DNA from: Sanguinoderma infundibulare
Lineage: Eukaryota; Basidiomycota; Agaricomycetes; Polyporales; Polyporaceae
Direction of reading: 5' to 3'
NCBI GenBank assembly: GCA_032821775.1
Contig: JAVLRN010000002.1
Span: forward strand, 3,720,001 to 3,784,000
Length of the DNA: 64,000 bases
The notes beneath the pieces were generated by a model. That model saw only the letters and a program-made list of their open reading frames with translations. It ran no database searches and had not been told where the DNA came from. The position numbers and the translations under genes are program-made. This document shows positions 48,069 through 59,563 of this stretch, piece by piece (within the stretch, counting starts at the first letter, position 1; every line of letters begins with the position of its first letter).

Positions 48069-51000
48069 CGGTGTAATTGTATCATAGCTCATAGAATTCG
48101 CAAAGTGTAGAGGTGGGCAGTGGTTCGACGCTGTTCGGGGATGTCCGTGCTGATGGTTAACTCGTAGCCCGGACCAATTGGTTCCCTTAGACGCTGTCCT
48201 ACCGTCGCTGATCACGACTAATGCTCCGTCACCTTGAAGCCACGTCGTCGACCGCTTTAATGTCATCCTATCCGCCACGCTATTCCCTCACCGTCGCCCA
48301 CCCTACACGCCATCGACTTCGCGGTTCGACGTTCCTTTGACGTCGAGATGTGTCGCTGGCCATATCATTATTTCCTCGTATCATTATTCCTTCGGCGTTG
48401 CCTTCGTCGTATCATCCTCGCATCAGCACTAGCGGCTTTTGGGCTTCCGGCTTCTTCGGGCTCTCCACTCATCGACTTCATACTACACCCTCGGCATCTA
48501 CCTCGGTTTACCGGCTACATCGAACAGGACACCCGCGCGCTTTTCCCGTCTCTCTATCTCACATCATAGATACCCATCTATTGCTGGGTCAGCCGTCGGC
48601 GCTGGCATTCATACCCCATCGTCGGCGGCCTAGGTCCCCCGTGCTCCTGACTACGTCGCGGACGCGGGCGCCGCCCATTCCCGTCCCTTTCCGTGTATAT
48701 TTTATCCCCACTCGACCCCCGGCTTCGTCGATCCTCAATTTGTGTCATTACATCTCGGCTCCTTGCATGCTTTCGCATCTCCATCTGCATCGCATTTCGC
48801 AACTTCCCCTCCTCCACCAATCTGCTCTACCCGGACGGCCCCCCACGCTTTCTGGTCGCACCGGCGTTGTACAAACAGAAGATATAGACGAGCAAGAAGA
48901 AAAAAGAAGAACATCAAGACTGCATCAAAACCTCGACTATATGGTCGGCTGGAGGGCCGATCTCGCGTATTTATACACCTCACCCCTGGCTCGCGTTGGC
49001 GGGACGATCTTGGCCCAGGGGCTAGTACATCTCTTCCCTTCTTTTGGCTGGCGTTGTTCCCCCGCACGTGTGTTCTTGGGTTTTGGGACTTTTTGGCCGT
49101 GTTTATTACCTTTCTTCTCGTATCGTACTGTAGTATGACGCCGTTCTTGCGTTTCTCGGCGTCAGAGTTGTCTCCCTTGTCCTGCACCATCCCCCTTCTC
49201 CCCATGTTTGCATTCACGATGTTGGCATGCCCTTTCCTTCGCCTCCGTTTCCCCGTACGATTCTTTTACGTCGTCACATTTTCTTTGGGCGTGTTGCCGC
49301 ACAGTGTATCAATATCACATCATCGTCATCATCGCCGTTAACCCTTCTTCCTCTTGCAAATTGTGCACTAGTATCTACTCTGGCTAATGTCTTTCGCGGT
49401 GTCTACGCGATTATAGCCGTTTCTCTACCGTATATCTGCTCCCCTTATTGTCTATCACGTCTATCCCCTCCCCCCTCTTCCCCATCCCTCCCCCGTCCCT
49501 CCATGTGGCATAGCGGATATCCTGGGCCGGTGTACGTTGTTGGCTTTGCTTGTGAGTGTCACGCGCTTGCTGTTTGTCGATTTGTGTTGACGTTGTCGCA
49601 GATTGTCTTGTGTTCATACTGGCCACGCATACCCAACCCAAGATATTCCTTGCTTGCCGTTCTGGCCCAGGCTGCTGCTATCGCTCGCTTGTCTTCGCTA
49701 GGCGACGAGCATTTGTACATATCGTGGCGACTCCCTGGGCCTCCCTTACCTGCGCCCGTGTGGGGTGTTTGGGGTTCGCGTGCGAGCTCTCGACGCCCTG
49801 CTGTGGCTCCCCACACTCTCCCTTCCGACGCTCGTTGCCTGATCTGTCCATTTGTCTCATATATCGACAGCGTAGAAATGTGAATTGTGTCCTTCCCGTC
49901 CCATTTCCATCGATCCTCGCGTCTCGCATCGTCGTCCTTTCGCAAGCCTCGCCTTGGCCCGTCAAGCAAGGTCTCAATAGACTTACTCGCATCGCACTGC
50001 CGCCGCCGCTTCCATCTGTACACAGTATCCTGCATCATCGCTATCCTTCGCCCGCGCATCTGTAACACTAATGCAACACGATCGCGTTCATCCTTTGTAC
50101 CACAACCCTCTAGAGGCTCCATCCCTTCTCCACTCGTCACTAATCGACACTCGTAATGTCGCACGCTGCACTGGCCAAAAGGTGCAGCTGTACCATCACC
50201 ATCATCGACTCTTTCGTCGGTCTCCCTTATGCGTTCTCCCCCTTCTTCTTCCGACATGCCTCCTATGCGCACCACTTGACACAGTATGCGGGCTCTCACT
50301 TGGAGCAGGTCGTGTCAGCAGCGGCTGGCAGGCGGGTTGCGATGCGGACGGGTCGGCGATTTCGAGATGGATGGGCGATGGAGGCGATGGAAGATTGCGA
50401 CGGGATCGGGTCTTTGACGTCGGTTCAGTCTGGTGCGTCATCGTCGTCGGATGGGTGTGGGTTGTAGATTGTGTGTATCACGTTGCGTTGGTGGTGGTGC
50501 TTCGCGAACGGTGGACGGTCGTCGGTCATCGTCGTGTCTGTGCTACATACAATACATGGCATCATCATCATCGAGTACGATTCGTATACGATAGTATTAG
50601 GAACGTTACTACTGTCTAGGCTTCTTGTGAATGTGTATGGACGAACGAACGTTTGAATATGATTGCTTTAGGATGCTGATTTTGCAGTCGCTGTGTGTGA
50701 TTTTGGTTGGGAACTTGAGCGGAACCGGCGCGACGGATAGACTCTGCTCGCCATTCCTTCCGCCATGACGGCCTCTATCGCGCATCAACAAGGCGTGTCC
50801 TCTGTCCTCGTCGGTGTACAACATTGATTCTCCTCGATCTACCCTGCCTCGCTTCCATCCCTAACCATAGACAATTGACCGTCTGCACCTGCATCTACTC
50901 GCGGGGAGAAGATATCTTGACTGCGGCCGATTGACTGGACAGTGTCGGAAGCCAGTACCAGTACAGTATGGATCAAACACGAGGTGAGAGGGACATGTCG

Positions 51001-51182
51001 CCACTGCAGGTGATGAAGGATGGTGGCTGTCTGGAGCTGAGTTACGTCGCAACAGATACCAGCTTAAAGTCAGTGAGTGGCGCACTGAGTAGATACAGGC
51101 AGCAGGAGCGATGTGTGTGTCACAGCAGGGAGGAGACTCGGAGAACGACAGAAATCGAGATCTATTCGTGCGAAGGACGGGA
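48069..51182. other. Long pyrimidine-rich 3' flank, no gene supported
   Basis: The plus strand is strongly C/T-rich from 48250 to about 50300, with runs such as CCCCTCCCCCCTCTTCCCC near 49468. Frames there are by-products of this bias. It could be a long 3' UTR or an unspliced non-coding transcript of the upstream gene. 50300-51180 returns to mixed composition and is the 3' side of the DUF6535 gene. Confidence 0.4.
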
Positions 51183-53454
51183 TTAGAATACAATAATAGG
51201 ACGCTGTTGTAGGGAGAAGCAGGGGCTCTGGAAAGAACGATGAGAGTCGAAGGTGGTCCACTTCGCTTGCAAGGACTTACGCCTTGTTCTGTCTCGTGCT
51301 TCCACCTGCGAATAACCAATCTCAAGGTTTCCATGTCGCGGTGCACGCACAGTGTCCTCTGCTTGGTCCGAATCGGAATTCGAGTCACCGATGCAAAGCG
51401 CGTCCAGCGACGCCAAGCTCCGCTCCATCACACCCAGAAACCCTTCCGGGACCACCTCGCATGTACCCGGAACGTCCCGGCACAACGCGATAAGGGGTCG
51501 AAGAAGGTCGTCGCGAAGCCACCATGCGAAGCCCCAAGGATCCTTGGGACGCCAGTGGTCCCAGTCGATCGCGCACAGCTTGTCCCCGATAGCGCACAAG
51601 TAGTCTCGCGTTTCTCGAAGAGCTAGGTCCTCTTGCTCTGAAGGTCGGCCGACGTCGTCCACCAATATCCGCCGAAGGCACGCGAAGAGGATTCGGGAAG
51701 CACTGAGCCGGTCGGGAGAGGACTCCCGGTCGCTCACGTCCCAGCGTTCGGTGTGCCACTTGCACATTGCAAGCACTAAGAGGCTGTCAGTCAGAGCGGG
51801 TGCTCGAGGCAGGTTGATGCGGACGCACCGTCTTGAAAGGTCCCGAGAGTGATCCCAAAGTCTATCTCTGGACTGTTTTCGTCGAGATAACAGCGATCAA
51901 GGAGGGTGAACGCGCGCTTTGAGAGGACGGAGTCGCCGATGGCGAGGAGAACGAGGGTCGACAGACACTCGTCTGAGCGAGGCAGGGCGTCCTCAGCGCC
52001 CCAGAAGAAGCGTCCATGCAACCTCGCCCAATCCGATCCAATGCGCTCCCTCGTCTGGAAGTCGACAGTCAGCATCTTCCGAAGGCCATAGTAGAGCGGC
52101 CGGGCGAAAAGCGTCTCCTTGAGCCGCTTCGAGGAAGCCTCGACGTCCATGAATCCCCACAAGCGGCACCAAGCCTGGTAAATGTCGTGAAAGCACGAGA
52201 CGACCTCTTCACAGGGAAGATCCGAGAGGACGACGGGAAGCGTTTCCAAATGGTGGGTGGCGAAGGTGGTGGTGTACGCCGTCATGACGATGCGACGGTC
52301 GAGCGAACCAGTGTCTCGCGCGACCTCGGTTTGCTCCGCACCGTGCCACGTCGGCATGCGCGGTAGGACCTTCGCGCCCTTGACGCAGATCGCGAAAAGC
52401 ATGTTGGCGATCCGGCGAACGATAAGGGATCGCTCGTACATTTGGCCGTCTGTGATCGCCAGACAAAGCAGGGCTACACCTTTCAATGCGAACAGGATCG
52501 CGCCGTTCCATAGGGAGCGTATGACAACGAAGACGCCGAGAGCCTGTGGCGACCTGTAGCAGCAGTCCCATCGGAAGACGGGAAGCATCGTGACCACGAC
52601 GAAAAAGAGGAAGAGGGCGCCGACGAGCGCACTAGTGACGGCCGCGACGGTTTCGTGGATCGTCCAGAGGAGGATGAGGAGGCCCGATAGGAAGAGGAAC
52701 AGCGCGGTCTGTAAGAGAACCGAAGGGATGAGCACGATTGTGCCGACCTTTCACTTCATGAGGTTGCTCAATCGGTGCTGCCGAACGCGTGCGGTTTCGC
52801 GTGAGGTGCCCGATAGCCCGCTGGACAGCTCATGGAGCCATTGTTTCACGATCAGGGCAATCGACGCGGATGCGAGGCTGCATACAAGGCTAGCGAACCA
52901 AAGGGTGTTGATCCAGACAGCTGATATTGGGGCGCGGAAGGGGGCCTGGATTTGGTCTAGCGAGCGAGCAGGCTGGGTGGAGTTGATGAAGGAGGGGTTG
53001 ATCGAAAAGCTGTTGAGCTGGGTCGAGATTTGCTGAAGAACCGCAAGCACGGGGTCGGTCGAGGCAGGCTGGAGAAGCTGATATGATTGGACGTTGAAGG
53101 CGGTCAACACGGCGGAGAATAGGCCTGCCTGATAATCGGCGACGCGTCGGTGTGAGTTACTACGAGGGAGACGCGCCAATGCCTAAGAGGACTTACATAC
53201 ACCAAAAGGGTGTCCATGGCTGCTTGCCATCGATCTATAAGCTCGTCGTGGTACGTCTTCACAGTCTTGGCGGCCTCTTCCCAGACGTTTGCCTTCTCGG
53301 CCTCAGTGAACTCTTGCATGAGTTCCTGGTTAACATGCTGAGAGGGACGGGTTCACTGAGCAAGTCGCGAAAGAAATGGTACTTGTTAATCTTCCCTTAC
53401 CTCAGGGTCAGGAAAGTGCCAACGGTTCTGTCCATGGCGCGCTTCATTCAGCAT
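51183..53454 (-). pseudogene. DUF6535-type membrane protein with one nonsense codon (copy 2)
   Basis: Exon 1 starts at ATG 53454-53452 (MLNEARHGQNRWHFPDPE). Exon 2 contains VNQELMQEFTEAEKANVW and YHDELIDRWQAAMDTLLVY. Exon 3 (from about 53130) has FSAVLTAFNVQSYQLLQP, FINSTQPARSLDQIQ and WINTLWFASLVCSLAS. A TGA at 52753-52751 follows LSNLMK, where family members have Trp; the same frame then goes on with KVGTIVLIPSVLLQ, two helices, FRWDCCYRSPQA and about 500 more codons through a small intron near 51830-51776 to the stop at 51183. I found no intron that removes the TGA in phase. Apart from this codon the gene looks intact, so it is either a very young pseudogene, a split gene or a site of readthrough or sequence error. 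Confidence 0.8.
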
Positions 53455-53644
53455 TCAACGATCCACGCCGAGCCGCGAGGTCACCCACGTTCAAACTTTC
53501 AGGACAATTCATGCTCTAGCTAAATTGAGGTCAGAAATCCATAACGGTCGTAACATTTGGGTGAAGGACACCCACCGCTTGATGCTTGTGTTGAAGAATC
53601 GGAGGCTACAGCTCACGTTGAATGTCGAACGACGGCCACGTCGA

Positions 53645-54159
53645 TGACGGTCTTCAACCCCGAAAGTTGCAGTGAGCGCTCGTACCTGTCCCGTAACCGG
53701 AGTTTGCCGCGCCACGGGTGCAGTACAGGACTCACTGCCCCATCTATCCCACCGACACCTCGCCTTAGGTACCATTGGTGGCAAACGAGCCTATCTCGAC
53801 ACCTCGATCCACAGGACAGTGCGGCATAAAGAACCCGAAGCTCGCCAATACCGCTGGTGACAGTGCAGGCAAGCGAAGAGCAACTGTCACGGTCAGCATC
53901 CAGAGATACGACGGCGGTCAACAGAAGAAACCACGCGCTTCGTCCCCTGGCGAAGAAATCAAGCCTACGCTCGATGTATCGGATTCGGATGGCGAAGACC
54001 TAGACACCTTGAAGGTTGGGATGCAAGCCTTGCAGGTGCGTGGATTTGTTATGATACTGTAGTTTGATTTCATGACTGGCGAGCGCTCAGGCTCAACTGA
54101 AGCTTATGGAGAAGAAGGTGGATCGAATACAGCACAGTAAAAGGTCCTCTCCTTCATAG
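53645..54159 (+). CDS. Small hypothetical protein with a C-terminal coiled coil
   Basis: The well-supported part is an exon from about 53771 to 54034 with KRRATVTVSIQRYDGG, an acidic patch DVSDSDGEDLDTLK and the start of a heptad pattern. An intron at 54035-54095 joins in phase to AQLKLMEKKVDRIQHSK and stop 54157-54159. So the C-terminus is a short basic coiled coil. The start is unknown: an ATG at 53645 lies in another frame and would need one more intron. No family recognised; a nuclear or dimerising protein is only a guess from composition. Confidence 0.4.
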
Positions 54160-54932
54160 AAAGTTAAGGCGAAGAGAGCCTCGTCTCCGACTATGCTGAA
54201 GCGAATGATCTGACGTTGAGCGACTAACCCGTCTCGTCACCCTCATAGGTCTTGACCCGTTTCCTGTGCTCCGGAACCCATTACCGCATACAAGCTCTCC
54301 GACTGTCCCTATACGCTATCTCATATCACGCGCTAATGCATCTCCATCATCCTTGCCTCGTTATCGTTGTCAACTTCTGTTTGCCTGCACCGTGCACCCG
54401 CTTATCGTCCATCCAACCGCGTTTCTCACTGGTTCAACCCGATCCAATTCAACTTTACACTCACACCGCAGGTACGTTATTGAGGCTGTTCGTAAGACCG
54501 CATCTCAAACCGCTCATCCATCCACAGCTTCCAGCGGCCAGCCTCTTTTGGACCCATTTCCTCCTCTCCGGTATCTCGGACCCAGCACGGACCATAGAAG
54601 TGTTCTACGGTCTCACATCGGTGTCAAACCCAGGTACAGTCCATTGAGCAAGGCAGAATGACAAGAACAAAACAGACACATGCCCGTTAACAAGCTCCGG
54701 ACTTCCCGCATTCCATGTCGCGAATCTTCTCCCAATTATAACTTTCTCGGCCATCCGAAGGGATCGTGGTCAGTACATGCATATGTACTTGCACCGTGAG
54801 TACTGATTTAGACACAGATCATGTTCAGACGCGGAGTTCGCTGTGCCGCCGTTCACACGATTGTCGAAGCTAGCGATGCGTATAAGTAGGCAAGACTTGC
54901 CCATCACCGGGTGCTGCGATCCCACTTCGAAC
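54160..54932. other. Intergenic, C/T-rich
   Basis: Overlapping open frames at 54252-54661 on the plus strand arise from C/T-rich sequence and resemble untranslated RNA. No gene supported. Confidence 0.4.
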
Positions 54933-56377
54933 ATGGCGCCCATCGGGAGGATATTCCTGCTCTCCAGCGTTTTCGTTTCCTACACAGTCCACGTGGTACA
55001 TGGGCGTGTGTGGAACGACTCTGGCACAGGAAGCATCGCTTTTGAGGAGGCATGGACGGTGCCTGAGCTGATACACCAATCGGAGTACGTGCTAAGCTCA
55101 TCTTCCTAGCCCCAGAGCAGTCGTGCTGAGACTGTTCCGCAGCAAAGTCGTCCCGCCCCTCGGTGAGCATGTTGAATGCAGACATATGTTTCCTGCCTGA
55201 CACTCCCGTATCACCAAGGCCAGACGACGGCGGAGCTGGAAGCCAACCTTTTGGATATACACAACCAACGCCTAGCGCACATGGACTCGACCGGCATTGA
55301 TTTCGCACGTCTTCATCGTCGTTTTCTCTGGCTCGTGTGGGCTGACGCTCTGCAGATGGTCCTGTCCTGCGCGTCACCTTGCATCCAAGGCATCTCGGAC
55401 CCTGCGAACGCCTCGGCCACCGCCACGTCCATCAACGACGAGCTCGCCCAGCAGATCTCGAACAACACGCTCCGCTTCGGCGCGTTCGCCGCGCTCGCGA
55501 TGCACGACCCCGCCGTCGCAGCGCAGGAGCTCAATCGCACCGTGACGGAGCTCGGCTTCCTCGGCGCGCTCATCAACGACTACCAGCAGGCCGGCACGTC
55601 CGACAACCGCAAGTTCTGCCTCCGTTCCGCAATCGATCGTCTCGGAGCTGACGACGGCGCGTGTTTGGCGCAGAGACGTTCCTGTTCTATGACCAGCCGG
55701 AGTACGACGTGTTCTGGCAGACCGTCGTCGACCTCGACGTGCCGGTGTACCTCCACCCGCGCGTGAACCCGCCGCCGGTTTCGACCCTGCTCTTCGCGCA
55801 CGCGCCGTTCCTGATCGGCCCCGCGCAGGAGTTCGCGTCCACGCTCTCGACGCACATCCTTGGGCTCTGCACGAACGGCGTGTTCGAGTGCGTGCTGCCG
55901 CGGGCCTCGATGTTCTTAACCGGACGCTGACACGTCCGCCGTGCTCCCAAGTCGTTTTCCAAACTTGACGATCATCTCCGGCCACCTCGGCGAACGCATC
56001 CCGTCGGACCTCGTGCGCATCAACGATCGTACGTCGTAGTACCATCGTTCCCAAAGTCCCTCGGCTTCGTCCTGACGTGTTCAGCAGAGCTCGCGCGGCA
56101 GGTCGTGGCGGGGATGCCGATGGAGAAGAACGTGACGTTCTACTTCCAGAACAACATCCTCGAGACGACCTCGGGCAACTTCGCGACGGACCTGGTGCAG
56201 TTCCACGCCCAGCAGATCGGGCTCGAGCGCATCCTCTTCTCGGTCGACTACCCGTACGTGACCATGGAAGAAGGTGCGGCGTGGCTCGACGACGAGGTGC
56301 CGACGTTCTTGAACGCGGACGAGGCGCTTGCACTGAAGAGGGGACTCGCGATCGAGGCGTTGAGGCTGAACGAGTAG
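54933..56377 (+). CDS. Amidohydrolase, dihydroxybenzoate-decarboxylase type, with signal peptide
   Basis: Seven exons (54933-55084, 55143-55162, 55219-55304, 55356-55608, 55674-55887, 55952-56028, 56085-56377) join in phase to 364 aa. The start codon opens a hydrophobic leader (MAPIGRIFLLSSVFVSYTVH) ahead of GSIAFEEAWTVPEL, which matches the IALEEAF opening of 2,3-dihydroxybenzoate and gamma-resorcylate decarboxylases. Other family marks are GIDFMVLSCASPCIQGISD, NDYQQAG, FLFYDQPEYDVFW, PVYLHPRVNPP (metal His), ISGHLGERIP (His) and FSVDYPYV (Asp). The expected reaction is non-oxidative decarboxylation of an aromatic acid at a divalent metal in a TIM barrel. The leader suggests secretion, which is unusual for the family. 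Two introns (55305-55355 and 55609-55673) begin with GC; without them the frame breaks, so automatic models may get this gene wrong. Confidence 0.88.
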
Positions 56378-56745
56378 GCTTGGGAGGGGCTGGGTAGAGA
56401 CAGAGCGGTGTAGTGTGGGCTGAATAAGCTTCTAGCTTGTCAGACCACACCTATCTCTGCCATTAGCGACGTTCACCAACCCCCACTCGCAGGGCTCTTG
56501 AGACGGTGCGTTCTTGCGGAAGAAATCGGAATGGGTAGCACAACGCGACTTTGACTGCATAGGGTGTATGCACGAAATTAGAACAAAGTCATTGGAGGTT
56601 GTTGCAAAGAGAAGCATGGTTTCTGACAACGCAAGCGGTATTATGAATACGGACTGATAACCAAAACGCTCGAGCGACCCACAGCTTGTTCTTTGCATCT
56701 CCGCTTTTCGATGGCAGTTTTCAAGGCCGTCTGTCCATTGACCGT
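56378..56745. other. Intergenic, no gene seen
   Basis: 3' flank of the amidohydrolase. Nothing recognised. Confidence 0.4.
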
Positions 56746-57110
56746 CTAATCAGTGGGGACTCGCACGGATGAGTACCCTTGCTTCACTGCTGCGCTGAAC
56801 TGTTCCGGAACCATCTCGTGACCCCTCGAGACGTCGGTGCATATCGCAACGACTCGCTCAACGACTGATTGCGCGATAGAGCCATGCAGCTTCGCGATAC
56901 CGTCGTACAACTCCAAGCTCTTCAGGAAATCGAAGGCATTCAAATCAACAACTGGCGAATGTGACCTGCGCCGACAGGTCTTAGCGTCGTTGCAGAATCA
57001 GGGAAACAGGACAAAGGAATAACTGGCAAGGGGGCCCGGGGAGGTTGTCAAGGGGGGACTTGGAGGCGAAGTCACGATCAACGAACAATGACGTGCGCGT
57101 AAATCGAAGT
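56746..57110 (-). pseudogene. P450 5' relic fused to another fragment
   Basis: Read on the minus strand, 57110-57020 gives SPLDNLPGPPCQLFLC, the hinge end of a P450 first exon. After a GT-AG-like gap, 56970-56870 gives GHIRQLLDLNAFDFLKSL and YDGIAKLHGSI, the second exon, closest to the copy at 11.8 kb. No anchor and no later P450 exons follow. Instead the frame runs into VVAICTDVSRGHEMVPEQF, which resembles the end of the DUF6535 gene at 51 kb (LIALCRDVPGTCEVVPEGF). So two unrelated remnants seem joined. It is dead as a P450. Confidence 0.6.
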
Positions 57111-58248
57111 TGCGGAGGCGAGGCGCCCGAGAGCCGTCGTATTGCCACTGCCCTCAACTTCCGAATGCGATGAGTAACGAAGTCGGGAGGTCTTGTTGAG
57201 ACGTCAATGAACTGCTTAGAGAGACGGCATGACCACGGGGGCCTCGGACGGGCAGTGTGGTCCCACCAATCGTCTGTGTATAGGTAGGTCGATCGTAAGC
57301 CGAGTGAGGTCCAGTGGAAAGTACGATAACGTACTTGAACCACTGAAAGCTCTGGCCGTCCATGCTTCTCCGATCGTATGGAACGTAGAACGCTGGATGA
57401 TAAGTAACATTCCGGTCTGGCAGAAGGTGGAACCTGTGTCGGCCCTCGATGTATCTACCGTAAGGTGTCCGACGGCGACGACCAATGGACTTGGGCTTAA
57501 CGTCGGACACGACAAGGAGGACTGAGGCGTGTCGAAGATCTAGAGCTTCTAAACGTCGATCTGGCCTCGTGGGAGTCGTGCTGCATTAGATTGGTAAGAG
57601 GAGGCCTTCGGCAACAAAAACCTGAAAGAGACAACGATCACGCGCACCCTTGTAGGCAACTTGCGCTGACAAGCACTGGCAACTTGAACTTTAAGAACTG
57701 CCCAGTGACCAGCACGGTGACTTGCTCAGCCTCAAGGCGTCCCACGGACTCTGGAGCTCCTGCCAATGAAACGGTCATGACTTGCAATCGGTGGCGTTCG
57801 TAGTGTTCCAATATGGAGCTTGAAGGTTGAGACGGTGCAAGCGGGGTGGAGATTGGCTCGGGGTGGAGAAGATTTGGCAGCGTCGGCCTGCGGAGGCGTT
57901 CAGGATGACTCGATAGCAGCAGTACTCGAGGCGAAGAGGGACGCATCCGACGCCATCTGTCACCGACGCTCGTTGACGCTGTCAATATTACGTACACCGC
58001 CTCGCCGCACTTTTCCAGAAAAGGGTATATCCCGCCGTGCCGAGACTGCCGAGGGCCACGCTGGCAGTGACAGTCACATGCACGTGATCGTGTCTGGGCA
58101 GGGCCTTTGGGGGCGACGGGCGTGTCAGTGTCGGGCAAGTTGATGTTCGTTCCTGCTTCCACACCCGCTCGTTAAGTGCCCCAGCCTGGCCGTTGTCGGT
58201 CCTTGACGGACTGGACAAGGGTTGTATACCCCCCAAGTCGAAGCGGAC
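57111..58248. other. Intergenic, no gene seen
   Basis: Frames on both strands at 57154-58160 lack recognisable motifs. The right end is presumed promoter of the RING protein gene. Confidence 0.4.
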
Positions 58249-59563
58249 ATGGACACCCTCACCTGCGGCATCTGCCTCGACCCGCTCAGGGTCCCCGTCT
58301 GCACCCCCTGCGGTATGTTCCCTCGCCCTCATCTCCGTCCGCGTTCTCACGAGAACCGACCGTGCGCACAGGGCACCTCTGCTGCGAAGCATGTCTCACG
58401 GCCTACATTGAGTCCAGCGCAGACGCAATGAGTGCGTCCTGTCCAACTTGCAGGGCTCCCTTTCCCATCGGTACGCCCCTCTCGCCTCCCTAACGCGTCC
58501 CGAACCCCTCCCTCGAGACTCAACCGCCCCCAATGCACTCTCAGCGACCCCCGACCTTCGTTTCGTACCGAAAAAGTACCATACACTCATTCTACCAAGT
58601 ATCCGCCGTGTATTCATCCCCGACTCCTCCGAGCACGCGCCACAGCACCCATCCTCCCCTTCCAACACAAACCGCGACCTTCGTGCACAAGTCGTTGCTC
58701 TCACCGATCAGGTAGACGCCCTTGTGCATGACAACACTCTCCTTATGGACCGCTCCGAGGCTGCATTCCGCGCCCGCGACGCCCACGCCCAGGCCGAGCG
58801 CGAGCTCAAGGACCTTCGCCGCAAGTACGAGTCCCTCAAGTCCAAGTACCGATCCCTCAAGCACTCGTAAGTCTATTCTTCCTTAGTTGTGTACCGCACA
58901 CTGAACGCCCGACGGGTCGCCAGACAAGAGAACGTCGTGCCGCTCCCACTCGGACATCCCCTCGCTCCATCCATGGCAACAGCGACGACGGGCAAGCGCA
59001 AGAGCAGCCAGGCTGCGCTCGACGCGCTACCCAACACCTCCGCCTCCTCTTCCTCGTCCTCTACCTTTGGTAGTGATTACTTCGATCGCTACCACCCCCT
59101 CGACCTCAGCGGCGACCAACCAACCGTAGCCCATCCCGTGCTGCGCATCCCCAAGCGCCCCCGCCTCCTCGGCTCCCCATTCGACCTCGCCAAGCGCATC
59201 GACTTCCGCGCCGCTCGTCGGAACCCTCCTCATGCCAACCAGGTCCGCAAGTCGCGCAGCAGGATGCTTATCGACCAAGACGAGGAGGGCGACTCCGGCT
59301 TCCGCCCGAGCGACTTCGACATGCATTCCACCTTCGGCTTCGACACCAGTCTCGGCTCGAGCTCGAGCGCGGGCCCACAGCGCTCGGGCTTGCTCACCGG
59401 CGACATATTCTCCCCCAGCGCCCCCAGCGGTGGCACGGGCAGCATCCCCTTTGCGCTCGCGGACGGCGAGCGGAGCCCAGTGCGTGTGCCCAGGAGCGCG
59501 GCAGGTGTCCGGAGTGGAGGCGGGATGAGGCCGGCGTGGATGTTGTCACCCGAGGACGACTAG
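58249..59563 (+). CDS. RING-finger/coiled-coil protein
   Basis: Four exons (58249-58312, 58372-58470, 58545-58866, 58924-59563) join in phase to 374 aa. The N-terminus is a C3HC4 RING finger: CGICLDPLRVPVCTPCGH, then LCCEACLTAYIES, then SCPTCRAPFPI. An intron splits it at the CGH. The middle is a predicted coiled coil (LRAQVVALTDQVDALVHDN, later ERELKDLRRKYESLKSKYR). The C-terminal 210 residues are disordered, Ser-rich and carry short islands such as DYFDRYHPLDLSGD, KRPRLLGSPFDLAKR and PAWMLSPEDD. The layout fits a nuclear E3 ubiquitin ligase that dimerises; substrate unknown. The start is the ATG at 58249; the frame upstream has no other ATG nearby. Confidence 0.8.

Noticed and set aside
47568..48278. 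236-codon minus-strand frame opposite the disordered-protein gene
   Set aside because: Antisense by-product of C-rich coding sequence.
49559..50299. 246-codon minus-strand frame
   Set aside because: Lies in strongly C/T-skewed plus-strand DNA; composition explains it and no motif is present.
52690..52755. Possible intron (GTGAAAG...TTACAG) removing the TGA in DUF6535 copy 2
   Set aside because: Donor phase 2 and acceptor phase 0 do not match, so the downstream membrane-helix frame would be lost.
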